Positions 47,081-59,825 are shown, counted from the first letter of the stretch. The stretch is 64,000 nucleotides of DNA from Brevibacillus sedimenti (GCF_020923495.1 NZ_CP064048.1:1071001-1135000), one strand, 5' to 3'. Numbers and translations are program-made. Notes: generated from the letters alone by a model not told the origin.

Positions 47081-48457
47081 TCACTTGCCCAGACAAAACT
47101 GGGAGAATATCTGGTCGATCAAATCTTCGCCCACACTCTCTCCGATCACTTCGCCGAGCAATTCCCACGCCTTTTTGATGTCGATCTGCACCATATCGAT
47201 CGGCATCAGGTTGTCGATGCCGCTGATCGCATCGTCAATGGCCTGTTCCGCCTGGCGCAGCAGCTGAATATGACGGGCGTTGCTCACGTAGGTCAGGTCG
47301 TCCTGCTGTACGCGGCCGCTAAAAAAGAGATCGGCAATCGCCTGCTCAAGCTGATCAATGCCTGTCTCCTCCCTGGCCGAGGTCAGGATGAGCGGCCGAT
47401 TGGGGAAGTGCCGTCTCACTTCATCCAGGTCGATGCGTTGCGGCAGGTCCACCTTGTTGATGATGACGATCACCTGGAATCCTTTGGCCGCGTCAAAAAT
47501 GGCGTAGTCGTCAGGCGTGAGCGACTCGTTGTAATTGAGCACCAGCAGCACGAGATCGGCTTGCTGCAGCAGTTGCCGCGACTTTTCCACGCCGATCTTT
47601 TCCACGATGTCCTCCGTCTCGCGAATGCCGGCTGTATCAATCAAGCGCAGCGGCACGCCGCGCACATTCACGTATTCCTCGATGACGTCCCGGGTCGTGC
47701 CCGCCACGTCGGTGACGATCGCCTTTTCCTCCTGCACCAGGCTGTTCAAGAGCGACGATTTGCCGACATTGGGCCGGCCGATAATCGCTGTGGACAGCCC
47801 CTCGCGCAGGATCTTTCCTTGTCGGGCCGTCTGCAGCAGTCGGCCGATCTCCTGTTTGACCTCTGTGCATTTTTCGCGCAAAAAGTTCTGCGTTACTTCT
47901 TCCACATCGTGCTCCGGGTAGTCCAGTGTCACCTCGATGTGGGCCATGGCCTCAATCAGGTTTTGCCGCAGCTTGCGAATCAGCTGGGACAGTTTCCCCT
48001 CCACCTGGTTGAGCGCTACTTTCATTGCCTTGTCCGTCTTGGCGCGGATCAGGTCAATCACCGCTTCGGCCTGGGACAAATCGATGCGTCCGTTCAAAAA
48101 CGCACGCTTCGTAAACTCCCCGGGCTCCGCCAGGCGAGCACCGTTGTCCAGTATCAGCTCCAGTACCCGTTCCACGGACACGATCCCGCCGTGGCAGTTC
48201 ACCTCCACCACGTCCTCTCGCGTAAACGTCCGCGGTGCACGCATCACCGAGACCAGCACTTCTTCCACTCGCTCGCCGGTCTGTGGATCGTACAGATGTC
48301 CGTAATGAATCGTGTGGCTGTCCACAGTGGACAACTTCCGCTTGCCCCGGTATATCTTATCCACAACTTCGATTGCGTCCGGGCCACTGACGCGAATCAC
48401 CGCAATCCCGCCCTCCCCCATGGGGGTCGCAACCGCTGCGATGGTGTCAAATTCCAC
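47081..48457 (-). CDS. mnmE: tRNA modification GTPase MnmE
   Basis: Potassium-activated GTPase partner of MnmG. The 458-residue protein has an N-terminal folate-binding domain with [20 protein letters not shown] and a helical domain. An inserted G domain follows ([32 protein letters not shown]), and the protein ends FCLGK, whose cysteine is the family signature. A perfect DnaA box is embedded near its 5' end (48357-48365). First gene of the mnmE-mnmG-rsmG operon. Confidence 0.98.
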   Translation of the reverse strand: MEFDTIAAVATPMGEGGIAVIRVSGPDAIEVVDKIYRGKRKLSTVDSHTIHYGHLYDPQTGERVEEVLVSVMRAPRTFTREDVVEVNCHGGIVSVERVLELILDNGARLAEPGEFTKRAFLNGRIDLSQAEAVIDLIRAKTDKAMKVALNQVEGKLSQLIRKLRQNLIEAMAHIEVTLDYPEHDVEEVTQNFLREKCTEVKQEIGRLLQTARQGKILREGLSTAIIGRPNVGKSSLLNSLVQEEKAIVTDVAGTTRDVIEEYVNVRGVPLRLIDTAGIRETEDIVEKIGVEKSRQLLQQADLVLLVLNYNESLTPDDYAIFDAAKGFQVIVIINKVDLPQRIDLDEVRRHFPNRPLILTSAREETGIDQLEQAIADLFFSGRVQQDDLTYVSNARHIQLLRQAEQAIDDAISGIDNLMPIDMVQIDIKKAWELLGEVIGESVGEDLIDQIFSQFCLGK

Positions 48458-48567
48458 GCTGTTTCACCTCAAGCTTTCCGCTGACGAATCAGTACTAACT
48501 TCTTAGCATAGCAGAACCACCTGCAAAAATCCAAGCACGAAACGCTTTGCTCACCCTTTTCGAAGAA

Positions 48568-48681
48568 TCATCCACATCTGGACATGCCGTTCCCCTGTTC
48601 TGTACTACACGCGAGATTTCCTGCCCGGCACGTTATCCACAGTATGGTCGACTGAAACGGCATCCAATCGCACTATCCACA
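48568..48681. promoter_or_regulatory. DnaA-box group upstream of mnmE
   Basis: TTATCCACA at 48633-48641 is a perfect box; CTATCCACA 48673-48681 and TCATCCACA 48568-48576 are one-mismatch boxes. A further perfect box lies inside mnmE at 48357-48365. All are in the same orientation. Confidence 0.6.
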
Positions 48682-48710
48682 GGCGCATCATCCTTCATGA
48701 AATCGAGAAA

Positions 48711-48759
48711 ACAAAAAAAAGACCCTCACAACAAGAATCTGCATTCTTATTGCAAGGGG
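48711..48759 (-). terminator. Terminator of the XRE-TPR regulator gene
   Basis: Long imperfect stem with CCCT/AGGG ends and ACAAGAAT/ATTCTTAT near the loop, followed on the minus strand by TTTTTTTT. Confidence 0.9.
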
Positions 48760-48788
48760 ATAGAGTAATACATCAGCCAATACGAGTT

Positions 48789-50135
48789 CTACGTTGGACA
48801 CCGCTTTTCATCTGTACGTTCGTGCGGTTCCGCCGACAGTTGTTCCGCAGCTTGAGCCTGCAACACTTCAACAGCTTGGCTTCCCCGATATGGACTCAAC
48901 TCTTTCACAATGATTTCCATATGTTCAAATGATAAATTTCTTTCATTCATGCGATGATATTCAATAAAAAGACCGATACAGGCGGCCACCTTCGCGAAGG
49001 AGCCTAATTGCCGATAATAGCTGATGCTTTTCAACAGGGTATCGAATCCTTCCGTAATCTGTCCGATCGAGATCTGACATTTTCCTTTTTGCAAATGATA
49101 CTTGGCTGTTTGTTTGATCCGTTGCGGGTGAGAGGTGATGTCGGCAGGAAAAAACTGATCTTCAGCAGCGATAAGTTCTTTCATCAAGTCGTTTCTGCCG
49201 GTCTCCAGGCAGACGTCCAGAAGATCGGTGACAACGTTGATGCGCCCGTCGCGTTCCGCTTCCTGCAGGCACTCTTGATAAAGCGCAATCGCTTCTTCGT
49301 GCTGTCCTTTTTTTGCGTAAAGCAGAGCCCGAAGATGTTTTTTGCGGAAGTCCGCAAATTTGCTGTTTTCATACTCTTTCAAGTACACCTCGGCAAGTAC
49401 GAGATCACCCAGGTCAAGATATGAATTGACGATGGCGATCAAAGCGGAGGCTTTTTGCCTGCTGTCTTCGTGATCTTCCCGAATGCATTTGCTGCACAAT
49501 TCAATGCAATCGTAATAATGGTCCAAAACGTAGGCATGTACGCCCAGTCGAAAATACGCCGCAATCCGCTCTGCCGGCTGAAGCCATTCAAGGTAATGCA
49601 GCATTTCTTTTCCTCTTTGATACGTTTCTTCCAAGCGAGCGAATTCGTCCCGCTCAAGTAAGTACCGCTCATAAAGCCCCTTCGCCAAGTAATAGGGAAT
49701 CCCATTCTTTCTGGTATATTCAATGAGCACATCGTACAATACCAGTTTTATGGCAGGGTCGTCCGTACCATTTGCCGTTTGGAAAAGGTGGTCGAGAGCA
49801 AGAAATGTTTGCATTTTGGGGGTGTCCAGCAATTTTTGGGCTGCCTTTTCGATGACGGTTTTGTTATTATGTGCGATGGCTTCTTGGAGCAGGAACTTCA
49901 ATGTTTCCGCCCGTTCGGTTACATCCAGATACGTACTGATTACCAATCCGTAGGGAATATGTAATGCGTTCCCGATCTTTTTCCAGGTGGCAAAGCTGGG
50001 CCGTTTTGTTTCCCCGGATTCAATCCGAGACAGGACGCTCCTGCCGACTCCTGCCCGTTCCGCCAGTTCATCAACCGTGATATTTTCCTGATACCTGTAT
50101 CTGAGAAGCACATCTGCAAAGTCTCCAAACCCCAT
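48789..50135 (-). CDS. XRE-TPR transcriptional regulator, RRNPP-like
   Basis: A 448-residue protein with an N-terminal XRE helix-turn-helix (about 1-65; NITVDELAERAGVGRSVLSR) and then a long array of helical TPR-like repeats, for example RALLYAKKGQHEEAIALYQE. The architecture and length fit peptide-responsive RRNPP regulators (PlcR/NprR/AimR type) or related HTH-TPR proteins of Brevibacillus. No partner peptide gene is visible: only 29 bases separate its stop from its terminator. It interrupts the otherwise conserved mnmE-jag junction. The ATG follows a GGGGG stretch. What it controls is unknown. Confidence 0.8.
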   Translation of the reverse strand: MGFGDFADVLLRYRYQENITVDELAERAGVGRSVLSRIESGETKRPSFATWKKIGNALHIPYGLVISTYLDVTERAETLKFLLQEAIAHNNKTVIEKAAQKLLDTPKMQTFLALDHLFQTANGTDDPAIKLVLYDVLIEYTRKNGIPYYLAKGLYERYLLERDEFARLEETYQRGKEMLHYLEWLQPAERIAAYFRLGVHAYVLDHYYDCIELCSKCIREDHEDSRQKASALIAIVNSYLDLGDLVLAEVYLKEYENSKFADFRKKHLRALLYAKKGQHEEAIALYQECLQEAERDGRINVVTDLLDVCLETGRNDLMKELIAAEDQFFPADITSHPQRIKQTAKYHLQKGKCQISIGQITEGFDTLLKSISYYRQLGSFAKVAACIGLFIEYHRMNERNLSFEHMEIIVKELSPYRGSQAVEVLQAQAAEQLSAEPHERTDEKRCPT

Positions 50136-50357
50136 GGCAGAAGCCCCCTAGTTAAACGTTAGGAATTTTTCCCATGCATTGCTTACAAGCGTGTACTCCC
50201 ATACTTACTGGCGGGAAACGTTCTCTACTTTCCTTATCGGTTATCATCCTTCGTCTTCTAATGTTTTACGCAAAAAAAGTGAAAAGGGAGTCACGGCGAA
50301 CAAAGGTAAGCCAATGCTGCTACCATGCGGTCTGTCACCCGGGCGACTGCCGGGCAT

Positions 50358-50386
50358 AAAAAAAGAAGCCTACCGGGAGGCTTCTT
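50358..50386 (-). terminator. Terminator of the rnpA-spoIIIJ-jag operon
   Basis: Stem AAGAAGCCT/AGGCTTCTT (50363-50371, 50378-50386) followed on the minus strand by TTTTT. The jag stop codon lies in the loop side of the stem. Confidence 0.92.
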
Positions 50387-50999
50387 TAGGCGCGATCACG
50401 ATGCAGCGGTTGGGTTCGTCCCCTTCGCTGTAGGTGACCACATCCGCTCGCTTTTGCAAAAACGAGTGAATCACTTTCCGGTCCGCAGCCGACATCGGTT
50501 CCAGCCGGACGGAGCGCTTGGTGGCGACAGCCTTCCTGGCCACCCGCTCGGCCAGCTGCTCCAGCGTTTCCTTGCGGCGCGTGCGGTAGTTTTCAGCATC
50601 GAGAATGATGCGGACGTGCTTGTCCGCATGGCGGTTTGCTACGACATTTACGAGATACTGTAGAGAGTCTAAGGTCTGTCCCCTGCGGCCGATAATGATT
50701 CCCAGGTTGGTCCCCTGTATGTCAAACAGGACGCCGTCTTCCCCGGGACGCGTTTCCACACGGGCGTCCACGTTCATGTTGGCCAGCACATCCTGCAGAA
50801 ATGCGAGGCCCTGATCCACCGGATCGACATTGACCTCCACTTCCACCTTGGCGTCCCGCGAACCGAACAGTCCAAACAATCCCCTGCTCGGCTCCTCCAG
50901 GACGCGCACGCTCACCTTGTCGCGTGTGACGCCCAGTTCTTCCAAGGCCTTACGCACAGCATCGTCAATGGTTTTTGCCGCAGCTACCACCTTTTTCAC
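50370..50999 (-). CDS. jag: RNA-binding protein Jag (KhpB)
   Basis: Protein with Jag-N, KH and R3H domains; KhpB binds many RNAs and affects division and envelope. Of its 209 residues, the Jag-N domain is about 1-52 (KTIDDAVRKALEELGVTRDK). The KH domain has NLGIIIGRRGQTLDSLQYLV and the R3H domain has RKVIHSFLQKRADVVTYSEG. It overlaps spoIIIJ by four bases and is the last gene before the operon terminator. Confidence 0.97.
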   Translation of the reverse strand: MKKVVAAAKTIDDAVRKALEELGVTRDKVSVRVLEEPSRGLFGLFGSRDAKVEVEVNVDPVDQGLAFLQDVLANMNVDARVETRPGEDGVLFDIQGTNLGIIIGRRGQTLDSLQYLVNVVANRHADKHVRIILDAENYRTRRKETLEQLAERVARKAVATKRSVRLEPMSAADRKVIHSFLQKRADVVTYSEGDEPNRCIVIAPKEASR

Positions 51000-51763
51000 T
51001 TGGAGGTTCCCTCCTTAGGACGCGGCGCTTTGGGCGCTTTGTTTGTATCGCGATACAGGAAATACGTCTGCACAATCGTAAACAGGTTGCCGTACACCCA
51101 GTACAGGGAGAGCGCGGACGGCAACGTCACGGCGATCGCCAGAATCATCAGCGGCATCATGATGGTCATCAGCTGCATCTGCGGATTGTTCTGCACCGCC
51201 GATCCCATCATCTTGGACTGCAGATACGTGGTAATCGCCGCCACGATCGGCAGGATGTAGTACGGGTCCTTTTCCCCCAGCGACATCCACAGGAAGGTGT
51301 GGTTCTTGATTTCTTCCGTACGGATAATCGCGTGGTAAAACGCAATCAGAATCGGCATCTGCACCAACAGCGGCAGACATCCGGCCAGCGGATTTACGTT
51401 GTGCTTCTGGAACAGCACAAGCGTTTCCTGCTGGGCCTTTTGCGGATCGTTTTTGTACTTCTCGCGGATTTTTTGCAGTTCCGGCTGAAGCTCCTGCATT
51501 TTCTTGGAACTCTTGATCTGTTTGACCATCAGCGGCAGCACGAGCAGGCGGATGATGATGGTGGCCACCAAAATCCCCAAACCGTAACTGCCCCCCAGTA
51601 CCACCGCACTCTCTTTGATGAGCCAGGACAGCGGCCAAACAAAATACTTGTCCCATATGCCGGTGGCGTCAGGACCGATCGGCGCAGCGGCCTGAGGGTT
51701 GCAGCCCGACAGAATCAGTACCAGCAGGGCCAGCATGGATATGCTGAGGATGCGTCTTCTCAA
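50996..51763 (-). CDS. spoIIIJ: Membrane protein insertase YidC/SpoIIIJ
   Basis: Oxa1-family insertase needed for membrane protein assembly and, in Bacillus, for sigma-G activation in the forespore. The 255-residue product has a lipoprotein signal (SMLALLVLILSGC) and the YidC core. Core marks are GLGILVATIIIRLLVLPLMV with the hydrophilic-groove arginine and the helix LLVQMPILIAFYHAI. I chose the TTG eight bases after AGGAGG, 24 codons inside the longest frame. It overlaps jag by four bases. Confidence 0.95.
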   Translation of the reverse strand: MRRRILSISMLALLVLILSGCNPQAAAPIGPDATGIWDKYFVWPLSWLIKESAVVLGGSYGLGILVATIIIRLLVLPLMVKQIKSSKKMQELQPELQKIREKYKNDPQKAQQETLVLFQKHNVNPLAGCLPLLVQMPILIAFYHAIIRTEEIKNHTFLWMSLGEKDPYYILPIVAAITTYLQSKMMGSAVQNNPQMQLMTIMMPLMILAIAVTLPSALSLYWVYGNLFTIVQTYFLYRDTNKAPKAPRPKEGTSK

Positions 51764-51803
51764 AGGATGGTCCTCCTTTTCCCTGATTCGGTTGTTCACG
51801 TAG

Positions 51804-52028
51804 TTACGAATGGCGTTGATCCGGCACAGGATCAAATCCGCCCGGATGAAACGGGTGGCACTTCAACAGGCGGCGCAGAGCCAACCAGCCCCCCTTCCAC
51901 GCCCCGAAGCGGCGAATGGCCTCGATCGCGTAGTGCGAGCAGGTGGGCGCAAACCGGCATGTAGGCGGTTTCAACGGGGACAGAAACAGTTGGTATCCGC
52001 GGATCAGCCATATCATTAAGCGCGCCAT
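51804..52028 (-). CDS. yidD: Membrane protein insertion efficiency factor YidD
   Basis: A 74-residue amphipathic protein that assists YidC. Characteristic marks are the start [20 protein letters not shown] and the [15 protein letters not shown] motif, then [13 protein letters not shown]. It lies seven bases after rnpA and just before spoIIIJ, the common order. Confidence 0.96.
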   Translation of the reverse strand: MARLMIWLIRGYQLFLSPLKPPTCRFAPTCSHYAIEAIRRFGAWKGGWLALRRLLKCHPFHPGGFDPVPDQRHS

Positions 52029-52035
52029 TACCGTT

Positions 52036-52413
52036 TCACCCTCTTTTTTGGTTATGTACGGGTGTATGTCTGATCACCTTGGCTCGTTTCATCACGTGCA
52101 GGAGCGATTGTTCAATCGCGTCCAGTGTCATCGCTTCCACGCCGGGTCGAGCGATGATGACCAGATCCACGTCCGGCGGGATGACGCCTTCCAATCGGCG
52201 CACCGCTTCGCGGATCAACCGCTTGACCCGGTTCCGGATCACGGCGTTGCCGATTTTTTTGCTGACGGAAATCCCGGCACGAAACACGGCTTGTCCCTCC
52301 TGTTTGGCACAATACAGGACAAACTGTTTGTTTGCCGCCGAGTTTCCCTTTTGAAACACTGCCTGGAAGTGCTCATTTTTTCTGAGCCGATGCGAACGAT
52401 GCAAGGTAAACAT
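52036..52413 (-). CDS. rnpA: Ribonuclease P protein component
   Basis: Protein subunit of RNase P that helps the catalytic RNA process tRNA 5' ends. The 125-residue protein shows [20 protein letters not shown], the RNA-binding RNR motif in [20 protein letters not shown] and the usual C-terminal strand. It is unusually far (390 bases) from rpmH, with a terminator between. A TATAAT at 52433-52428 on the minus strand suggests its own promoter. Confidence 0.97.
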   Translation of the reverse strand: MFTLHRSHRLRKNEHFQAVFQKGNSAANKQFVLYCAKQEGQAVFRAGISVSKKIGNAVIRNRVKRLIREAVRRLEGVIPPDVDLVIIARPGVEAMTLDAIEQSLLHVMKRAKVIRHTPVHNQKRG

Positions 52414-52780
52414 CCCCTAACATCATAATTATAGTAGAAAACGTATGCAGCATCTACCAGTATATCCTGGTTTCGCCCACTTTTTTCCCCGTCCGGCCGA
52501 TCCTCCCGCGCGCGCACAGATGTTTTGCGTCCAGCCCCCGCGCAGATACATCGTCCAGACAGGCCCAAGAAAAAAGCCGGTCCCATCCCTCTCGCGTTTC
52601 AATGTCCGTACTCCTCCCGGTCGTCCCTAAAACCCTCTCCCGCTCGGCCATACCAGCGGTGATCCGGTCGAGCGCGTTCTCTCCGGGCAGTTCCTCTCAA
52701 GGAGCGGCACCGATCGGCGCCAGTTGCGGACACAGGTCCTGCGGTCAAGTGATGTCCCGACTGATACTCATCACAATACA
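52414..52780 (-). other. GC-rich gap between rpmH and rnpA
   Basis: In most bacteria rpmH and rnpA are nearly adjacent; here 390 bases of GC-rich DNA intervene. A putative rnpA promoter is seen: TAGATG (52456-52451), 17 bases, TATAAT (52433-52428). Two minus-strand frames of 60-65 codons exist (52454-52651, 52599-52781) but lack ribosome binding sites and recognisable motifs. I found no RNA gene signature. Confidence 0.5.
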
Positions 52781-52805
52781 AAAAAGGCCACTGTAGCTGT
52801 GGCCT
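52780..52805 (-). terminator. rpmH terminator
   Basis: Stem AGGCCAC/GTGGCCT (52785-52791, 52799-52805) followed on the minus strand by TTTTTT; the rpmH stop codon overlaps the stem. Confidence 0.9.
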
Positions 52806-52938
52806 ATGCGGAAAGCACTTTTCTACCTTTACGACGACGGGCTGCCAAGACCTTACGGCCGTTTTTCGTGCTCATACGCTTGCGGAACCCGTGGTCCTTT
52901 TTGCGTTTGCGATTATTTGGATTAAACGTTGGTTTCAT
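52804..52938 (-). CDS. rpmH: 50S ribosomal protein L34
   Basis: A 44-residue, highly basic large-subunit protein. It starts [20 protein letters not shown] and ends with the typical [11 protein letters not shown]. The ATG follows GGAGG with a spacing of about eight bases. It has a near-perfect promoter of its own and an immediate terminator, so it is largely a single-gene transcript here, unlike the usual rpmH-rnpA message. Confidence 0.98.
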   Translation of the reverse strand: MKPTFNPNNRKRKKDHGFRKRMSTKNGRKVLAARRRKGRKVLSA

Positions 52939-52975
52939 TCCTATACACCTCCGTCCTCAAAAGGCATTCTTTCGC

Positions 52976-53004
52976 ATTATAAAGAGATTTGCCTAAAAAG
53001 TCAA
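52976..53004 (-). promoter_or_regulatory. rpmH promoter
   Basis: Minus strand TTGACT (53004-52999), 17-base spacer, TATAAT (52981-52976). Strong SigA type, about 40 bases before rpmH. Confidence 0.85.
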
Positions 53005-53034
53005 GCAGACCGGCCAGCGCCGTCAAAAGGGAAA

Positions 53035-53399
53035 TTATCCCCACAAAACTATTTCCCGTCCTGTGGATATCATTTTATCCACACTCGCAGATTTCGACAA
53101 GGTTATCTACAGCTTGTACACAAAATATAGGGGTGTGAATATGTCCCCAATACCAGTGGTTGTGTTTGTGGATAAGTGCGAAAAAACCATTGATACCGTG
53201 CCTTTTATCTGTTATTATGTTTTTGTTTTGGAACGTGTATAACTCCATTGGGACAATCAGATTTTCCACAGCATGTGGATAAGTTTGTGGACAGCTTTCC
53301 TCAGTTGTGAATGATTGTATTCACAATGATGCGAATAACGTCTACTTTTTTTCGCTTCTCTGCGCGAAATCCCTATTTTTCGACTATATTTTATCCACA
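53035..53399. promoter_or_regulatory. oriC, upstream DnaA-box region
   Basis: At least ten DnaA-box-like 9-mers lie between rpmH and dnaA. Perfect boxes are 53075-53083, 53167-53175 (reverse), 53274-53282 (reverse) and 53391-53399. Near-perfect boxes are 53035, 53062, 53103, 53234, 53262 and 53286. AT-rich stretches separate them. With the second cluster after dnaA this makes a bipartite Bacillus-type origin. Confidence 0.93.
53190..53218 (+). promoter_or_regulatory. Candidate dnaA promoter
   Basis: TTGATA (53190-53195), 17-base spacer, TATTAT (53213-53218), giving a leader of about 280 bases that runs through several DnaA boxes. This fits autoregulation of dnaA by DnaA. Confidence 0.65.
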
Positions 53400-53506
53400 G
53401 TCGACACGCTGTACTTGTGTTGAACATTTATCCTATTGGTCATCCGCCATTCTGAATCTTTTCATTCATCATTTCATATTCGTTTGCCTGAAAGGAGGGA
53501 TTCCGG

Positions 53507-54867
<1,361 letters not shown>

Positions 54868-54876
54868 CCTGTGAAT

Positions 54877-54983
54877 TGTGAATAACGCCAAAAGCCTATA
54901 CACAACTTACCCACATGTGTATAGGCTATCTTTTACGTCAGAATTGGGGATATCCACAAACCCACAGGGCCTAGTACTACTCC
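54877..54983. promoter_or_regulatory. oriC, downstream region with DnaA boxes and unwinding-element-like sequence
   Basis: DnaA-box-like sites lie at 54877-54885, 54896-54904, 54907-54915, 54916-54924 and 54950-54958. The last is followed by a GC-rich gap and TAG-TAC-TAC (54972-54980), which resembles the DnaA-trio of the Bacillus unwinding element, then AT-rich DNA. The location between dnaA and dnaN is where Bacillus origins open. Confidence 0.7.
54893..54927 (+). terminator. Long inverted repeat after dnaA containing DnaA boxes
   Basis: Perfect 12-base arms AGCCTATACACA/TGTGTATAGGCT with an 11-base loop, followed by ATCTTTTA. It can act as the dnaA terminator. Two box-like sequences lie in its arms, so DnaA binding and hairpin formation could compete. 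Confidence 0.7.
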
Positions 54984-55081
54984 TGTTAAAAAGATAGATC
55001 CTAATAAGATATGAAAGAGACACGGGCATTATGCACAGCAGGCCCAAAACGAGATGGCAGGAAAAAGGGAGGTTTACGGTG

Positions 55082-56221
55082 ATGCACATTACCGTTCAAC
55101 GCGACAGACTGGTGAACGCCGTTTCGCACGTCAGCAAGGCAGTATCCAGTCGGACGACGATTCCGATCCTGACCGGGATCAAGATGAGAGCGGATGAAGA
55201 GGGACTGACGCTGACCGCAAGTGATTCCGACGTCTCCATTGAAGTGCTCATCCCCACGGAGGAAGGAGACGAATGGGGGGTAACTGTTCACCAGCCGGGA
55301 AGCATTGTGCTGACTGCTCGCATTTTCAGCGAAATTGTACGAAAACTGCCGAGCAATGAAATTCACATCATGGTGGATGACCGTCTGGTGACGCAAATCC
55401 GTTCCGGCCAAGCGGAATTCACGATCAACGGGATGGACGCAAACGAATTTCCGCAGCTGCCGCAGCTGGAAGAGGACAAGGTGTTCAGCGTGCCGGGCGA
55501 TTTGTTGAAAGCGATGATTCGCCAGACTGTGTTTGCCGTGTCCACGTCTGAAATGCGGCCGATTCTGACCGGATTGATGTGGTCGCTGGACCGCGGCCAA
55601 TTGAAATTTGTCGCGACTGACAGCCACCGGCTGGCCAGCCGCACGGCGATGGTGGAGTGCCCGGAAGAGCTTTCCTTCCACAATGTGGTCGTACCGGGTA
55701 AAAGCTGCAACGAATTGGTCAAAATATTGGATGATGACCAACATCCGGTCGACATCGTCGTGGCTGACAACCAGATCCTGGTGAAGTCGAAGCACATTTT
55801 GTTCTACTCCCGTCTGCTGGAAGGGACGTATCCGGACACGTCCCGGATCATCCCGCAAGGCTGCAAGACGGAAATCACGGTCAGCACAAAGGAATTCCTG
55901 CAGTCGATCGAGCGCGCATCCCTGTTGAGCCGCGAGGGCAAATCCAACGTGGTGCGCCTGATGACACTGCCGGACGGCAGCGTGGAGATCACCTCCAACG
56001 CGCCGGAGATCGGGAAGGTGACGGAGATTGTCGCGCCTAAGTCGCTCAACGGCGAGGATCTGAAAATCTCCTTTAACGCCAAGTACATGATTGACGCGCT
56101 TCGTTCCATCGACAGCAGCGAGATCAAAGCCAGCTTTACCGGCCCGATGAGCCCGTTTGTCATCTGTCCGACCGATCATGACTGGATGCTTCACCTGATC
56201 CTGCCGGTCCGGACCTACTAG
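55082..56221 (+). CDS. dnaN: DNA polymerase III beta sliding clamp
   Basis: Ring-shaped processivity clamp. The 379-residue protein starts MHITVQRDRLVNAVSHVSKA and has three repeated clamp domains; family segments include RPILTGLMWSLDRGQLKFVA and the C-terminal HLILPVRTY. The ATG lies nine bases after GGGAGG; a GTG one codon earlier is possible, and the 17 codons before it in the longest frame are not used. About 210 bases of origin sequence separate it from dnaA. Confidence 0.98.
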   Translation: MHITVQRDRLVNAVSHVSKAVSSRTTIPILTGIKMRADEEGLTLTASDSDVSIEVLIPTEEGDEWGVTVHQPGSIVLTARIFSEIVRKLPSNEIHIMVDDRLVTQIRSGQAEFTINGMDANEFPQLPQLEEDKVFSVPGDLLKAMIRQTVFAVSTSEMRPILTGLMWSLDRGQLKFVATDSHRLASRTAMVECPEELSFHNVVVPGKSCNELVKILDDDQHPVDIVVADNQILVKSKHILFYSRLLEGTYPDTSRIIPQGCKTEITVSTKEFLQSIERASLLSREGKSNVVRLMTLPDGSVEITSNAPEIGKVTEIVAPKSLNGEDLKISFNAKYMIDALRSIDSSEIKASFTGPMSPFVICPTDHDWMLHLILPVRTY

Positions 56222-56252
56222 GTAGTATTTGGAAAAGGAAAGGAGCCCATCC

Positions 56253-56468
56253 ATGCGAGAGGTGTCCATTCAAACCGAGTACATCGCCCTGGGCCAGTTC
56301 CTCAAGCTGGCCGACATCATCGACACCGGCGGGATGGCCAAAGCGTTTCTCGCCGAAGTGCCGATCTTGGTCAACGGCGAAGAGGAAAACCGGCGCGGCC
56401 GCAAGCTGTATCCCGGCGATGAGGTGACGGTCGAAGGGCACGGCCGGTTCAAAGTAGTGCGCCGCTGA
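56253..56468 (+). CDS. yaaA: S4-domain RNA-binding protein YaaA
   Basis: A 71-residue protein with an S4-like RNA-binding domain. Visible are EYIALGQFLKLADIIDTGGM and VNGEEENRRGRKLYPGDEV. Related to the ribosome-associated YaaA of Bacillus, implicated in 50S assembly. The ATG follows AAAGGAG seven bases upstream. It sits between dnaN and recF and ends 16 bases before recF, in the usual dnaN-yaaA-recF order. Confidence 0.95.
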   Translation: MREVSIQTEYIALGQFLKLADIIDTGGMAKAFLAEVPILVNGEEENRRGRKLYPGDEVTVEGHGRFKVVRR

Positions 56469-56484
56469 GAGGAGAGCCTGATTC

Positions 56485-57603
56485 TTGTTTCTCAAGAACC
56501 TGTCGCTAACTCATTTTCGCAATTACGACGCGCTGTCCCTCACGTTTGACGGCCCCATTCAGCTGTTTATCGGCAACAACGCGCAAGGCAAGACCAACGT
56601 GTTGGAGTCCATCTACGTTCTTGCGCTGGCCAAATCCCACCGGACGTCCCGGGACAAGGAACTGATCGCTTGGGATGCCGATTTTGCCGCCATCCGCAGC
56701 GACGTCGAGCGCCGCACCGGACCTGTTCGGCTGGAGCTGCAGTTGACCGCCAAGGGAAAACGGGCCAAAATCAACGGGATGGAACAGCAAAAATTAAGCG
56801 AATACGTCGGAGCACTCAACGTGGTCATGTTCGCCCCCGAAGATCTGGGAGTGGTCAAGGGGGCGCCTGCCCAACGGCGCCGGTTTATCGACATGGAAAT
56901 CGGCCAGGTGTCTCCGACGTATCTGTACTATTTGAGCAATTACAACAAGGTGCTGGCCCAGCGCAATCAACTGCTGAAAGACCTGGCGATGAAGAAAAGT
57001 AACTCGCTGGAAATGCTGGCAATTTGGAATACCCAATTGGCAGAATTAGCGGTAAAATTGTTACGGAAGCGTTTTTCGTTCATTCGGAAGCTGGAAACGT
57101 GGGCTCGCTCGATCCACGCCGGCATTACCGACGGCAAGGAAACGCTCTCTTTGCATTATGAGAACAGTTCGCCGGTGACGGAAGAGATGGCCGTGGAGCA
57201 GGCGGTTGAAGCGATGCTGGCCGCCTACGAAGAGGTGTTTGACCGGGAAATGGCCCGGGGCAGCACGCTGATCGGGCCGCACCGGGACGATTTCAGTCTG
57301 AAAGTAAACGGCATGGACGTACAAACGTACGGTTCTCAGGGACAGCAGCGGACCAGCGCGCTGTCGATCAAACTGGCCGAAATCGAGCTGATCAAGGAAG
57401 AAGTGGGCGAGTACCCCGTTCTTCTGTTGGATGACGTGCTGTCTGAATTGGATGAACATCGGCAGACGCTGCTGTTGGAAACCATACAAGATCGCGTTCA
57501 GACGTTTGTAAGCACCACGGGTGTGGAAGGCTTAAAACATCAGGTTCTCCAGCAAGCCTCGCGTTTTTACGTGCGGGAAGGGAAAATCTCCGGGGAAAGG
57601 TAG
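56485..57603 (+). CDS. recF: DNA replication and repair protein RecF
   Basis: SMC-like ATPase that helps load RecA at gaps. The 372-residue protein has Walker [20 protein letters not shown] near residue 30, a signature region with [20 protein letters not shown] and Walker [18 protein letters not shown]. It starts with a TTG after GAGGAG. Cotranscribed with dnaN, yaaA, remB and probably gyrB. Confidence 0.97.
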   Translation: MFLKNLSLTHFRNYDALSLTFDGPIQLFIGNNAQGKTNVLESIYVLALAKSHRTSRDKELIAWDADFAAIRSDVERRTGPVRLELQLTAKGKRAKINGMEQQKLSEYVGALNVVMFAPEDLGVVKGAPAQRRRFIDMEIGQVSPTYLYYLSNYNKVLAQRNQLLKDLAMKKSNSLEMLAIWNTQLAELAVKLLRKRFSFIRKLETWARSIHAGITDGKETLSLHYENSSPVTEEMAVEQAVEAMLAAYEEVFDREMARGSTLIGPHRDDFSLKVNGMDVQTYGSQGQQRTSALSIKLAEIELIKEEVGEYPVLLLDDVLSELDEHRQTLLLETIQDRVQTFVSTTGVEGLKHQVLQQASRFYVREGKISGER

Positions 57604-57615
57604 GGAGAACAGGTT

Positions 57616-59825
<2,210 letters not shown>

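Noticed and set aside
44189..48484. A 1431-codon open frame on the plus strand, opposite rsmG, mnmG and mnmE
   Set aside because: The composition is that of a reverse-complement shadow (many R, H, L, Q), it has no family motif, and three well-known genes occupy the other strand over its full length. Lack of stops follows from the GC-rich codon use of those genes.
52454..52781. Minus-strand frames of 60-65 codons in the rpmH-rnpA gap
   Set aside because: No ribosome binding site, no motif, and arginine-rich composition typical of GC-rich noncoding DNA.
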